Positions 24,755-33,971 of a DNA stretch of 64,000 bases are shown one piece after another (position 1 is the first letter of the stretch; the number at the start of each line of letters is the position of its first letter). The DNA lies in the NCBI RefSeq assembly GCF_910578445.1, contig NZ_CAJTQC010000003.1:62001-126000 (forward strand). The letters are read 5' to 3'. This stretch comes from an uncultured Duncaniella sp. (GTDB lineage Bacteria > Bacteroidota > Bacteroidia > Bacteroidales > Muribaculaceae). The notes beneath the pieces are model-generated. The model was given only the letters and a program-made list of their open reading frames with translations, did not search any database and had not been told where the DNA came from. The position numbers were made by a program, and so were the translations under genes.

Positions 24755-25639
24755 TTAGTCTTCACCGACCTGATCCGGTGAGATACGAATCAGGGTGAGC
24801 AATGGTTGTCCGTTCGCACCTTTCATGATAGCCTGATCCGATGATGCGCCCTCAACACAGGTGTCGACCTGTTCGAGCGCAAGGATGAATGCCTGTTCTG
24901 TCGCGATTGCCGGGCAGGTCATTCTTGTAGTGGCGATGTCCTTGAATTCGATGCCGTCACCCTTGTCGAGCTTGACCACAATCGCACCGTTGAGTATGTT
25001 GCAGCCTGCGTTACCGTGAATCTTGCATTCGTCAATGTCGATTACGACTTTGATGGCTGTATTGGCCGGGACAGGTGTGCCCTGAATGGTTGTCACCTGC
25101 CATGCTCCGTTAAGGAACGACAGGTTTCTCTTGCGGAGAGTCATGACAGTGTTGCCTGTCGATGAATTCAGTACGATTGTGTTGGCATCGACCACGCTGT
25201 AGGATTTTACGTCGTCAATGGCTTTGTTCATAGCAGTCTCGTAAGGAGCATCGTGGCAGGCTTTGAGCGAGGTAAGGAATTCGCCGTTTGGTTCAAGTTT
25301 GCTTCCTTGTACAATCCATGAGCCGTTGAGATAGTTGCATCCGTTGAATGCTATGACCATAATGGCCGTTTTTGCGTCGGGGATGGCTTTAAAGGTTATC
25401 TGAGGATGGTTGTCGCCGTTGATGACAACCTTCTGTCCATTGATGGCGGTGACTGCCCAGCTTCCGAGGAGTGGAGCAATCTGAGCTTCATCATAAGAAG
25501 ATATGGTAGAGTTCACAGGTGTTGTTTTTACTGTTGAGTTAGAATCAGATGCGGTTATGCCGGATTTTTTTACAGTTCCACAGCCGCTGACTAACGCGGT
25601 GATGGCAATGGCTGATGCAAATAGTGAAACAAATTTCAT
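24755..25639 (-). CDS. Lipoprotein with two META (HslJ-like) domains
   Basis: A 294-residue lipoprotein (lipobox VSGC, Cys20). Two META-type domains follow in tandem. The first is about 60-165, with LLGSWAVTAINGQKVV, ITFKAIP and FNGCNYLNGSW. The second is about 175-285, with LNGAWQVTTIQGTPVP, GNAGCNILNGAI and FKDIATTRMTCP. META domains are found in E. coli HslJ and in secreted Bacteroidetes proteins, and their molecular function is not settled. The protein should sit in an envelope membrane facing the periplasm or surface. A consensus promoter lies about 185 bases upstream, leaving a long leader. Confidence 0.88.
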   Translation of the reverse strand: MKFVSLFASAIAITALVSGCGTVKKSGITASDSNSTVKTTPVNSTISSYDEAQIAPLLGSWAVTAINGQKVVINGDNHPQITFKAIPDAKTAIMVIAFNGCNYLNGSWIVQGSKLEPNGEFLTSLKACHDAPYETAMNKAIDDVKSYSVVDANTIVLNSSTGNTVMTLRKRNLSFLNGAWQVTTIQGTPVPANTAIKVVIDIDECKIHGNAGCNILNGAIVVKLDKGDGIEFKDIATTRMTCPAIATEQAFILALEQVDTCVEGASSDQAIMKGANGQPLLTLIRISPDQVGED

Positions 25640-25822
25640 GATTACAAAATTTTTTTGTTAGTTATTGAGGAGAATGAAACCTTGGATGATTTCGCCAACC
25701 GTATGGCTATGTTTTAATATGACAGCCTTGCTGGACTAAAGTTTAAACGATTGAGCCCTTCGGTTTGTGCGAATCCTTGTGGAAGAATTGATACAAAAGG
25801 CAATTCATAATCATTTATCTCA

Positions 25823-25854
25823 CAAAAGTAGTCAATTTCCCAAACATACACAAA
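25823..25854 (-). promoter_or_regulatory. Consensus promoter of the META lipoprotein gene
   Basis: Read on the minus strand, TTTG (25851-25854), a 20-base spacer and TACTTTTG (25823-25830) fit the Bacteroidetes -33/-7 consensus. The start codon is 184 bases downstream of the -7 element. Confidence 0.7.
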
Positions 25855-26082
25855 ACCGCTTTTTCGTTGTGTTTGAAAATTGAGTGTGACCGGATTCGGC
25901 TTTCGGTTTAGCGATGACTACAGCTATGTTTACAGACGCAATGGCCTGACAGTAAAAAGGAGTCGCGAAGATATATCATGGTATATGTGGTATATATTGT
26001 CGCGACACTGAAATTTGCACAAATTTATAGACAAGTGTGTAATATTTTGATATGAAATGTGCCACAATATAATAATTCTCAC

Positions 26083-26090
26083 TAACTTTG
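26083..26090 (+). promoter_or_regulatory. -7 element of the dCMP deaminase gene
   Basis: TAACTTTG matches TAnnTTTG. A TGTG at 26058-26061, 21 bases upstream, is an imperfect -33 element. The ATG begins only 20 bases later, so the leader would be very short. Confidence 0.55.
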
Positions 26091-26109
26091 CAGCATAAAA
26101 TAAACCAGA

Positions 26110-26562
26110 ATGGAACATAACGGTAAGCAGGAATTGCTCGATAGACGTTATCTGCGCATGGCTCGTATCTGGGCTGAAAATTCATATTGCGAACGTCGCA
26201 AGGTCGGGGCACTCATGGTCAAGGAACGCACGATAATTTCCGACGGCTTCAATGGAACTCCCGCCGGATTTGAGAATGTCTGTGAAGATGCCGATGGCCT
26301 TACTAAAACATATGTGCTTCATGCCGAGGCTAATGCAATCACTAAGGTTGCGCGTTCAAACAATTCGGCCGAAGGTTCGACTCTCTATGTGACCGCTTCA
26401 CCATGTCTTGACTGTGCGAAACTTATCATTCAATCCGGAATAAAAAGAGTGGTCTATAATGAACTTTATCGAATCACCGACGGTATAGACCTCCTAAAAA
26501 GAGCCGGTGTCGATTGCTGTCATATCCCTGATGCATGTCCGGCTGTTGAATCCGGTGTCTGA
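26110..26562 (+). CDS. Deoxycytidylate (dCMP) deaminase
   Basis: A 150-residue zinc-dependent deaminase of the cytidine/deoxycytidylate family. The active site is in LHAEANAIT (His and catalytic Glu) and TASPCLDCAKLI (the PCxxC zinc cysteines). The N-terminal ARIWAENSYCERRKVGALMV and ISDGFNGTPAGFEN are typical of ComEB/dCMP deaminases. It converts dCMP to dUMP for thymidylate synthesis. The S41 protease gene follows 84 bases later on the same strand. Confidence 0.92.
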   Translation: MEHNGKQELLDRRYLRMARIWAENSYCERRKVGALMVKERTIISDGFNGTPAGFENVCEDADGLTKTYVLHAEANAITKVARSNNSAEGSTLYVTASPCLDCAKLIIQSGIKRVVYNELYRITDGIDLLKRAGVDCCHIPDACPAVESGV

Positions 26563-26646
26563 TATTCTGTTCCGATGATTTGTGTTCGCGTTCTGCATTT
26601 TTTAAGTATCTGTCAAAAAGCTAAATTCTATCTGTAAAAACTTTCT

Positions 26647-28263
26647 ATGAATAACCGTCTGAAAAAAACATCCGTATGGATGCCGTTGTCCATTGCATTG
26701 TCGTTGGTCGCGGGTATGTGGATTGGTAGCGCATTTTTCAATGGTTCGGGAAAGTGGAGCTCACGCAGCAAACTCGATACCATACTTGATCTCGTGGAAC
26801 GTTCGTATGTGGATGAGGTCGATACCGACAGTCTTCTTGAAGCTTCATTCCCGGGACTGCTTTCCCGTCTTGACCCTCATTCGGTCTATATACCCGCGAA
26901 AGACCTGCAAAATGTCAACGAGGAGCTTGGAGGTTCGTTTTCCGGCATCGGTATTTCTTTCAATCTTCTGAATGACAGCATAAATGTGCTTGAAGTCATT
27001 TCTGGAGGTCCTTCGGAAAAAGCCGGACTTCTTGCAGGCGACAGAATCATAGCGATAAATGACACTGCTGTTGCCGGACAGGGCTGGAGCGATGTCAAGG
27101 TCCGCAGTTCACTCCGTGGTGAAAAAGGCAGCACGGTCAAGCTTACGGTCAGACGTCACAGTTCTAAGACTCCGTTGAATTTTGACGTGATTCGTGGCGA
27201 CATTCCGGTTACTTCGATTGATGCGGCATATCTTGTCGCTCCTAAAGTCGGATTTGTGAAAATCAATAAGTTCAGTTCCTCTACGTATAGCGAGTTTCTT
27301 ACTTCAATGATGGATCTGGTGGCTGACGGAGCGGAGAAGTTCATCATCGACCTTCGTGGAAACGGAGGCGGATTCATGGAACCGGCAGTGCTGATAGCCA
27401 ATGAATTTCTTCCGGCCGGGTCGCCGATAGTAAGTATGCGCGGAAAGGCTACGCCTGATTCGCGTCCTACGATGAGTGACGGCTCCGGAAGTTTCCTCAA
27501 CAATGAGGTGGTGATACTTATCGACGAGACTTCGGCAAGTTCGAGCGAGATTCTTTCAGGCGCTATTCAGGACAATGACCGTGGACTCGTCATCGGCAGG
27601 CGTTCTTTCGGAAAAGGTCTCGTCCAGAATCAGATGGAGCTGCCCGACAGCAGTGCCATCCGTCTGACAATCGCACGCTACTACACTCCATCGGGCCGTT
27701 GCATCCAGAAGACATATGCTCCCGGGACGGACTATGACCGCGATATTGTCAACCGCTATGAACATGGCGAGTTCTATAACGCCGACTCAATCAAGCTCGA
27801 CAAGTCTCTTGCGTTTGAGACTCTTCATGGTCGCACTGTTTATGGCGGAGGAGGTATAATGCCTGATGTATTCGTCCCGAATGACACAATCGGCATTACG
27901 ACCTACTACCTGAATGTGCTTAATGCAGGATTGATTCAGAAATATACATTTGACTATACCGACCGTAACCGTTCGCGAATCGAGACGGCTGAAAATGCGG
28001 CTGAACTTCTGCGCATGCTTCCTGAGGACGACCTTTTGCTTCAGGATTTCGTAAGCTATGCCCAGAAAGCAGGTATAGCTCCAAGATGGTACTACATAAA
28101 CATTTCACGTGATTTGATTGTTAACCAACTGAAAGCCATGATTGCGCGCAATGCGCTCGGCGTTCAGGGATATTTCGAGGTTTACAACGAGGTTGACCCG
28201 ACAGTGAAATCCGGCGTCGATGCCCTCACGAATGGCAAAGCGGCTTTCCCGATTAAAAAATAA
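26647..28263 (+). CDS. S41-family C-terminal processing peptidase
   Basis: A 538-residue envelope protease. Residues 11-30 form one hydrophobic segment that acts as a signal or membrane anchor. An N-terminal helical region (YVDEVDTDSLLE) precedes a PDZ domain (about 92-175, GGSFSGIGISF and EKAGLLAGDRIIAIND). The S41 catalytic core has FIIDLRGNGGGFMEPAV, DETSASSSEILSGAIQ with the nucleophile Ser (residues 296-300) and GRRSFGKGLVQ with Lys323. CTP proteases cleave near the C-termini of periplasmic proteins. The folate cyclo-ligase gene begins 18 bases after the stop, so the two are cotranscribed, an arrangement common in Bacteroidales. Confidence 0.94.
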   Translation: MNNRLKKTSVWMPLSIALSLVAGMWIGSAFFNGSGKWSSRSKLDTILDLVERSYVDEVDTDSLLEASFPGLLSRLDPHSVYIPAKDLQNVNEELGGSFSGIGISFNLLNDSINVLEVISGGPSEKAGLLAGDRIIAINDTAVAGQGWSDVKVRSSLRGEKGSTVKLTVRRHSSKTPLNFDVIRGDIPVTSIDAAYLVAPKVGFVKINKFSSSTYSEFLTSMMDLVADGAEKFIIDLRGNGGGFMEPAVLIANEFLPAGSPIVSMRGKATPDSRPTMSDGSGSFLNNEVVILIDETSASSSEILSGAIQDNDRGLVIGRRSFGKGLVQNQMELPDSSAIRLTIARYYTPSGRCIQKTYAPGTDYDRDIVNRYEHGEFYNADSIKLDKSLAFETLHGRTVYGGGGIMPDVFVPNDTIGITTYYLNVLNAGLIQKYTFDYTDRNRSRIETAENAAELLRMLPEDDLLLQDFVSYAQKAGIAPRWYYINISRDLIVNQLKAMIARNALGVQGYFEVYNEVDPTVKSGVDALTNGKAAFPIKK

Positions 28264-28281
28264 ATCAAGGGAAACTATTCG

Positions 28282-28833
28282 ATGAAGAAAGATGAAATAA
28301 GACGTAGTGTCAAGGCTCGCAAGACTCTTCTCAGCGAGGACGAGAAACTTTCGGCTGCCGAGAAAGTGTTTGGACTTTTGGAGCAGACGGCCGATTTTCT
28401 GTTGGCTGACAGGATACTGATGTATCATTCACTCCCGGATGAATTGTCGACACATGAATTCATCCGCAAGTGGTGTGGCCGTAAGCATTTCTATCTTCCG
28501 CGTGTCAACGGTGTGAATCTCGAGATTCTCCCCTACGATGAATCCCGGCTTGCTCTTGGCTCTTTTCACATCGAAGAACCGACCGGCAACGACACCACGT
28601 CTATCGGCGATATGGAGATGATAGTAGTCCCGGCTGTGGCCTATGACCGCGTCGGCAATCGCGTCGGTCGCGGTAAAGGCTATTACGACAGGCTGCTGGC
28701 CGACAGTCGTGCACGTAAGGTGGGGGTGGGTTACGATTTCCAGCTTGTCGACGAAATCGATTCCGAGCCTCATGATGTCCGTGTTGATGTCGTCATCACC
28801 GAAAGCAACCACATCATCATCCGCAAGCGCTAA
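28282..28833 (+). CDS. 5-formyltetrahydrofolate cyclo-ligase
   Basis: A 183-residue cytoplasmic enzyme. The family signature GRGKGYYDRLLAD, the nearby MEMIVVPAVAYDRVGNRVG, and the C-terminal HDVRVDVVITE are present. It uses ATP to convert 5-formyl-THF to 5,10-methenyl-THF and so recycles a dead-end folate. It is last in a short operon with the S41 protease and probably the dCMP deaminase; deaminase and cyclo-ligase both feed thymidylate synthesis. Confidence 0.94.
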   Translation: MKKDEIRRSVKARKTLLSEDEKLSAAEKVFGLLEQTADFLLADRILMYHSLPDELSTHEFIRKWCGRKHFYLPRVNGVNLEILPYDESRLALGSFHIEEPTGNDTTSIGDMEMIVVPAVAYDRVGNRVGRGKGYYDRLLADSRARKVGVGYDFQLVDEIDSEPHDVRVDVVITESNHIIIRKR

Positions 28834-28885
28834 AAACAGCCTTGAAAATAATCATAAGATTCTAAAAACATATTTCAGTATAGAT

Positions 28886-28929
28886 TAAAAGGTTAAAATC
28901 CACGCATCTGAGTGAATTTTAACCTTTTA
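28886..28929. terminator. Terminator between convergent genes
   Basis: Arms 28886-28899 and 28916-28929 are perfectly complementary over 14 AT-rich bases with a 16-base loop; both ends carry A/T runs. It lies between the cyclo-ligase gene (plus) and the kinase gene (minus) and can act in both directions. Confidence 0.8.
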
Positions 28930-28987
28930 TACTTTATTTGCGAAATAATTTAGACTGTAGCAATCTGTCGGTTGATTGGCAGTTTTT

Positions 28988-29836
28988 CTATTTTCCACCA
29001 TGAAATGCTATCAGAGCTTCCATAGGGGATTTTTGGATGTTTCCGACTGTATAGCCGAGGGTCTGGGCAGCTATGTTGAGCTGCTTCTGAAAATAATAGG
29101 CGACAGAGCCGGTGAAATGTATCGGTAGGGATTTGGCTTGGGAATAGGCGCTTATATTGAACCTGAAAAAACGGATAAACTCATCGGTCACAAAGTCGGA
29201 TATCTCGTTGTCATCAATGTTTTCGGCCAAGAACGGAACAAACGATGCGAGATAGGCGTTCGGACGCTCACCGCGATATACGCTTGTGATTATCCTGTTG
29301 ATGCTGTCTTCAGGGAAACGCCATTGGAACTTATCGCATATATCTTTTGAGAAACCTCTTTTGAAGACCATTCCGATGAGCCGTCGGCCGAGCACTGCAC
29401 CGCTGCCCTCGTCGCCAAGGATGAATCCCAACGGCGAAACATTGGCTGTGATTTTAATGCCGTCATAATGGCAGGAGTTTGAGCCTGTCCCGAGTATGCA
29501 GGCTATTCCTTCGTTTCGTCCGCAAAGGGCTTGTGCGGCTCCAAGCATATCACTTTCTGCATGACACGTCCCGGCATGGAAAATTTCAGACAGTGTTTTG
29601 GCTACTGTGACCTTGCGCTCTCCGGCACATCCGGCTCCGTAGTAGAAAATTTCATCAACGTCCTGAGCCTCGGCATACAGAGTCGGAGCTTCGGCGTGGA
29701 GCATATAGACGAGAGTCTGCGTGTCGGCATGTGCGGCATTATGTCCGCGTGTGGTTGTGCGCATAAGTGTCGTTCCGTCTGAATCAATCAGCGCCCATTC
29801 GATTTTAGTCCCTCCTGCATCGGCTATAAGTATCAT
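28988..29836 (-). CDS. BadF/BadG-type sugar kinase, probably for N-acetylmuramic acid or N-acetylglucosamine
   Basis: A 282-residue ASKHA-fold ATPase. It has the phosphate-1 loop ILIADAGGTKIEWALIDSDG, a GCAGERK segment, IACILGTGSNSCHYDG for phosphate 2, and LGFILGDEGSGAVLGRRLIG. In Bacteroidetes such kinases act on amino sugars; the Tannerella MurK, of this family, phosphorylates N-acetylmuramic acid. The gene lies 25 bases after a NamZ-like exo-muramidase gene, whose product would release MurNAc, so a MurNAc kinase role is the best guess. A MurQ etherase, which would act next, is not in this window. Confidence 0.82.
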   Translation of the reverse strand: MILIADAGGTKIEWALIDSDGTTLMRTTTRGHNAAHADTQTLVYMLHAEAPTLYAEAQDVDEIFYYGAGCAGERKVTVAKTLSEIFHAGTCHAESDMLGAAQALCGRNEGIACILGTGSNSCHYDGIKITANVSPLGFILGDEGSGAVLGRRLIGMVFKRGFSKDICDKFQWRFPEDSINRIITSVYRGERPNAYLASFVPFLAENIDDNEISDFVTDEFIRFFRFNISAYSQAKSLPIHFTGSVAYYFQKQLNIAAQTLGYTVGNIQKSPMEALIAFHGGK

Positions 29837-29861
29837 ATCTTATGTCGGTTATGGTTTCGGA

Positions 29862-31193
29862 TTATTTGTAGAGGTAATAGATTTCGCTTCTGCTCTTGAA
29901 ACTGTCGGTGTCCTTGTCCCAGAACGGAGCGAGGTCTGAGACTTTATAGTTCTTGGTGAAGAGTTCGCGTACTTTTGGTGAACCGCAGACTTTATCAAAC
30001 ATGTTTAAGCGCGATTGGGTGGCTTTGCCGAATGCTTTCCGGTCAGGATACATGGCAGCCAGTTCTTGCATTATATAAAACTGGATTAGCGACAAAGGTG
30101 CTTTTGCCTCGTCGGTGACATAGATTTCAACACCGTTCAGGTTCTCACCTTTATATAAGGCATAGAAAGGTTTGTAGTGTATCGGGCGGAACTCCACACC
30201 GGGAATATTCAGGGCAGTGAGTCTGTCGGACAGTGTCTGCGCGTCGATCCACGGTGCTCCTGTGAGTTTGAACGGGAGTGTATAGCCCACACCGATTGAT
30301 ACATAGTCAAGTTCGCCCATGATGCCTGTGGCCGGATAGAGAATCGAGGTTGATGGGTCCGGAATATGTGGTGAAGGGAGTACCCAAGGCATACCGGTTT
30401 CAGCGAATGTCATCGAGCGATGCCATCCTTCCATCGGGATTACCTCAAGTTTCACTTTCACTCCGTTTTTCAACAGGCCTTCATTGTTGAGGAAGCGTGC
30501 GAGTTCGCCGGGTGTCAGTCCATATATATAAGGTATGGGATACTGGCTGACAAATGAACGCGAGGCCGGCTCGACGAGATTGCCTTCGACCTTATTGCCT
30601 CCGAGTGGATTCGGGCGGTCGAGCACGATGAATTCCTTACCGTTTTCGGCGGCGGCTTCCATCGCAAGACCCATTGTCGAGATGAACGTGTAGCTTCGTG
30701 TGCCTATGTCCTGAATGTCATAGACAAGCACATCCACGTTTTTGAGCATCTCGGCAGTCGGTTTCCTTGTTTTACCGTGGAGAGAGAATACCTGCACTCC
30801 TGTTTTCTCATCTGTCTCATTTGCGACGGATGCACCTGCCACATAGTTGCCTCTGACTCCGTGTTCAGGAGCGAACAGCGCTGTGAGCTTGACTTCAGGA
30901 GCTTCAGCGAGGATGTCGATGGTCGATTTGAGCTTATTGTCGATGCCTGTCGGATTGGTTATAAGACCTACCCGTTTGCCCTTAAGAGCTTCGAATCCGC
31001 TCTGACGCAGAACTTCGATGCCCGGACGCACGGCCTCATTCTCCGTCAGTCTGTTTTTAGAGGTGAAATTGCGGTTGTCGCTGGCAGTGGTTACGTTGTC
31101 ACCGTTGATTTCGGTGGTGTTGTTCCCGCAACTGATGGCTGCGAGTGAAAGGAGTATGGCTGAAAACAGGGTTGTCATTTTTATTTTTTGCAT
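29862..31193 (-). CDS. DUF1343 exo-beta-N-acetylmuramidase (NamZ-like, GH171) lipoprotein
   Basis: A 443-residue lipoprotein (lipobox AISC, Cys22, then GNN). It belongs to DUF1343, shown for NamZ to be an exo-acting muramidase (GH171) that takes terminal MurNAc from peptidoglycan fragments. Motifs are GKRVGLITNPTGID, ALFAPEHGVRGN, VDVLVYDIQDIGTRSYTFIS, EFIVLDRPNPLGG and WVLPSPHIPDPSTSILYPAT. An additional about 45-residue linker precedes the domain. The kinase gene follows after 25 bases, and AmpG-like, SpoIID and amidase-like genes lie upstream on the same strand. The enzyme would act in the periplasm or on the surface. Confidence 0.92.
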   Translation of the reverse strand: MQKIKMTTLFSAILLSLAAISCGNNTTEINGDNVTTASDNRNFTSKNRLTENEAVRPGIEVLRQSGFEALKGKRVGLITNPTGIDNKLKSTIDILAEAPEVKLTALFAPEHGVRGNYVAGASVANETDEKTGVQVFSLHGKTRKPTAEMLKNVDVLVYDIQDIGTRSYTFISTMGLAMEAAAENGKEFIVLDRPNPLGGNKVEGNLVEPASRSFVSQYPIPYIYGLTPGELARFLNNEGLLKNGVKVKLEVIPMEGWHRSMTFAETGMPWVLPSPHIPDPSTSILYPATGIMGELDYVSIGVGYTLPFKLTGAPWIDAQTLSDRLTALNIPGVEFRPIHYKPFYALYKGENLNGVEIYVTDEAKAPLSLIQFYIMQELAAMYPDRKAFGKATQSRLNMFDKVCGSPKVRELFTKNYKVSDLAPFWDKDTDSFKSRSEIYYLYK

Positions 31194-31311
31194 GGTTGGA
31201 AAGAGAGTGACTGTGGTTAGAAATTTCAGAAGTAGGGAGTCTGAATCAAACAGGACCTAATATTAGTAACAACTTAGGACTGCATAATTCCTGTTGATTG
31301 CTGTCTATCAG

Positions 31312-32601
31312 TTATGCTTTCTTTCCGAATTCGGGATTGATTTTGATGAGATAAGTGACACCGATTGTTGCTACGCAGCATATCATTGTCCAGATAAAGA
31401 AATTCTGATAGCCGATTGTTTCCTGAATCCATCCGGCCGCCATTCCCGGCAGCATCATGCCGAGGGCCATGAAACCGGTGCAGATGCTATAGTGGGCCGT
31501 GCGGTGTCGACCTTCGGAAAAATATATAAGGTAAAGCATATAGGCTGTGAAGCCGAATCCATAGCCGAACTGTTCGATGAACACGCAGATGTTCACTATT
31601 GCGAGTGATGGTTCATTGGCAAAGCTGAGATAGACGAATGTCAGGCAGGTGAGCGACATGCTCCACGCCATTGGGCGCAGCCAGAATTTCAGACCGCGAC
31701 GTGCGGCTATTATACCGCCGATGATTCCTCCGAGCGTCAGGCCGATGATTCCGACAGTGCCATATACGATTCCGACCTGACCGGTCGACAGCCCGAGTCC
31801 TCCTGCGGATGGCGGGTCGAGAAGGAATGGATTGATAAGTTTGACAAGCTGGGCTTCAGGCAGGCGGTAGAGCAACATGAACACGATTGCCACTCCGACC
31901 TGTTTTTTACGGAAAAATTCCGAAAAAACAGCTATGAATTCACGCCAGACATCGTTTGCCGTTGTCAGCGGGCGGGCGGATGTCTGTTCGACTTTTGGAA
32001 GTATGCGGCTGTGATAGAATGCGAAAACCAGAAACATGACCGACAGGATGCCGAATACAACCGACCATGCGAACGGGATGTTGCCGGATGACTCCTCAAT
32101 AGCTCCTGCAAGAATCACGAGCAGTCCTTGTCCGGCGACGGTTGCGATACGGTAGAATGTCGAGCGGATTCCGACATAGAGTGACTGCTGGTGTTCGGTC
32201 AGGGCGAGCATATAGTATCCGTCGGCAGCGATGTCGTGTGTGGCGGACGTGAATCCGACAAGCCAGAAGATAGCAAGTGTCAGAGAGAAAAAGAACGATG
32301 TCGGCAGCGCGAAGGCAATCCCTGCGAAGGCGATGCCTATCAGCCACTGCATAGTGATTGTCCAGCGGCGTTTAGTGCTTATGATGTCGACAAACGGACT
32401 CCAGAACGGTTTTATAACCCAAGGCAGATAGAGCCAGCCTGTATAGAGTGCGATGTCGGTGTTTGACAGTCCAAGTCGCTTATACATTATGACTGAAATT
32501 GTCATGACCGCGACGTATGGCAGCCCCTGTGCGAAATATAGGGTCGGAATCCAAGCCCACGGATTGCGGATGGACATAGCTGTTTTTGAATCTGCTTTCA
32601 T
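31312..32601 (-). CDS. AmpG-like MFS permease
   Basis: A 429-residue membrane protein with about twelve hydrophobic segments. The N-terminus has WIPTLYFAQGLPYVAVMTIS and YTGWLYLPWVIKPFWSPFVD, both typical of AmpG/MFS permeases, followed by DIAADGYYM. AmpG imports anhydro-muropeptides or GlcNAc-anhMurNAc into the cytoplasm for cell-wall recycling. The neighbouring NamZ-like, SpoIID and amidase-like genes agree with a muropeptide substrate. It starts only 3 bases after the stop of the SpoIID gene, so translation may be coupled. Other sugar derivatives cannot be ruled out. Confidence 0.85.
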   Translation of the reverse strand: MKADSKTAMSIRNPWAWIPTLYFAQGLPYVAVMTISVIMYKRLGLSNTDIALYTGWLYLPWVIKPFWSPFVDIISTKRRWTITMQWLIGIAFAGIAFALPTSFFFSLTLAIFWLVGFTSATHDIAADGYYMLALTEHQQSLYVGIRSTFYRIATVAGQGLLVILAGAIEESSGNIPFAWSVVFGILSVMFLVFAFYHSRILPKVEQTSARPLTTANDVWREFIAVFSEFFRKKQVGVAIVFMLLYRLPEAQLVKLINPFLLDPPSAGGLGLSTGQVGIVYGTVGIIGLTLGGIIGGIIAARRGLKFWLRPMAWSMSLTCLTFVYLSFANEPSLAIVNICVFIEQFGYGFGFTAYMLYLIYFSEGRHRTAHYSICTGFMALGMMLPGMAAGWIQETIGYQNFFIWTMICCVATIGVTYLIKINPEFGKKA

Positions 32602-32604
32602 CGG

Positions 32605-33939
32605 CTAATATAGTTTCGTGATTGATGCGTCGGCATAATAATGACGGAGTATTTCATCGTAGCTATAGCCACGTTCGCCCATTATGGCTGCTCCTATCTG
32701 GCAAAGGCCTGCTCCGTGTCCCCAGCCTGCTCCGTGGAGAGTGAAGCCTGACGGAACTCCGTCGGCATTAAGGCCGTGAGGTTCGACTACAAAGGCGGAA
32801 CTGTAAAGGTGGGTGTCGGACAGCGCACGGCGTATCAAGAGTTCCTTGCCGATTGTGAGTTCACATTTCGAGCCTATGATTTTTAATTCACGGATACGGC
32901 CTGACGTTCCGCGTGTGAGGGGAACGAGTGCGCGGATAGCCCCGAAATCCGTATTCAGTCGGGTGGCAAGCAGAGAGGAAATTTTTTCTTGCGACAGTTG
33001 CACGGTCCATCGGTAGAAATCGGGGGTCTCCATGTCGTAACCGTTCATTACCTGTGAAAGCACAGTTTTGTCGGTGGTGTTGCAAAATGCTTCAGGAGTG
33101 TTCAAAATCCATTGGCGCGCGTTTCCTTCGTCGGTGAGGTCGGGGTAGTCAAGTCTGTCGGCTGCATCGCGTCCGGCTTTGAGATAGGGGCGTGGCGTAT
33201 CGTCCCAGCAGGTTTCAAATTGTTCGAAGACGCCTCCGCAGCATTTGGAGAAACGGGTGTCGCAAAGCTTTCCTTTGTAGGTGAGCACTTCGCCACAAGT
33301 GTCGTTGACAGCTCCTTCCGCAACCGTAGTCGACACGCGGTTGATGCCTTGATAGCGTTGGCAATGGTCGTCGGCGCATACATCGAAATTCCGATGGTCT
33401 TCCCTGTCCCAGTATTTTATAAGTGACGGGCCGGGATTCAGCGCGCTGACGTTAGGATTGTTCATGGTTGATCGGGCGGTATTTTCGCCATGCGACATCA
33501 TTGAGAGTACCCAGCTGCGTGAGATGACGGCATGAGCCCTCAGCAGCGAGAGCGATGAGGTGGATTTCATTTCGCTTGAAATGACACTGACAAGATAGTC
33601 TTCGACATCAATGATATTGATTGCCATAAGTATTCCGTCTTCGACGATTATTCGGAGCGAGCCTCGAAAACGTTGGTTTTCTTTTCGTTGCCAGTGAAAG
33701 TCTACTCCGATTGTCACTCCTTCGAGTTCGAATGTGTCGCCGGCATATGAATTCGGACTGAACTCAACGGATGTGTATGTCTTGCCGTCAAGAGTGAAAC
33801 TGATTCCGGAGTCGTTGATTTTGGCTTCGTGATAACCTTCGGTCAACACTCCGTCAGGACCTGAATAGAGGCCGGTGAGTGTGAAACGTATGCAGGGCGA
33901 GGAGAGTATGCCGACTCTCACCTGAGGTTGCTGATTCAT
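32605..33939 (-). CDS. SpoIID/LytB-domain protein without a signal peptide
   Basis: A 444-residue protein of the SpoIID/LytB family. Conserved motifs are NIIDVEDYLVSVISSEMKS (with the catalytic Glu of SpoIID-type enzymes), RAHAVISRSWVLSMM, CGEVLTYKGKLCDTRFSKCC, and GWGHGAGLCQIGA. SpoIID is a lytic transglycosylase that cuts denuded glycan strands. Here the N-terminus MNQQPQVRVGILSSPCIRFT has no hydrophobic signal segment, so the protein would stay in the cytoplasm unless exported by another path. A cytoplasmic enzyme beside an AmpG-like importer might process imported glycan fragments. It is 32 bases after the DUF4922 gene. Confidence 0.85.
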   Translation of the reverse strand: MNQQPQVRVGILSSPCIRFTLTGLYSGPDGVLTEGYHEAKINDSGISFTLDGKTYTSVEFSPNSYAGDTFELEGVTIGVDFHWQRKENQRFRGSLRIIVEDGILMAINIIDVEDYLVSVISSEMKSTSSLSLLRAHAVISRSWVLSMMSHGENTARSTMNNPNVSALNPGPSLIKYWDREDHRNFDVCADDHCQRYQGINRVSTTVAEGAVNDTCGEVLTYKGKLCDTRFSKCCGGVFEQFETCWDDTPRPYLKAGRDAADRLDYPDLTDEGNARQWILNTPEAFCNTTDKTVLSQVMNGYDMETPDFYRWTVQLSQEKISSLLATRLNTDFGAIRALVPLTRGTSGRIRELKIIGSKCELTIGKELLIRRALSDTHLYSSAFVVEPHGLNADGVPSGFTLHGAGWGHGAGLCQIGAAIMGERGYSYDEILRHYYADASITKLY

Positions 33940-33971
33940 ATCTTTAGTCTATAAACTTATGGTCAGAAATG

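Larger units (their letters stand above)
25640..26109. other. 470-base divergent intergenic region
   Basis: It holds promoters for the META lipoprotein gene (minus, 25823-25854) and for the dCMP deaminase gene (plus, 26083-26090). An imperfect inverted repeat with GTCGCGA at 25962-25968 and TCGCGAC at 26000-26006, each flanked inside by ATATAT, may form a hairpin or bind a regulator. No gene is visible. Confidence 0.6.
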
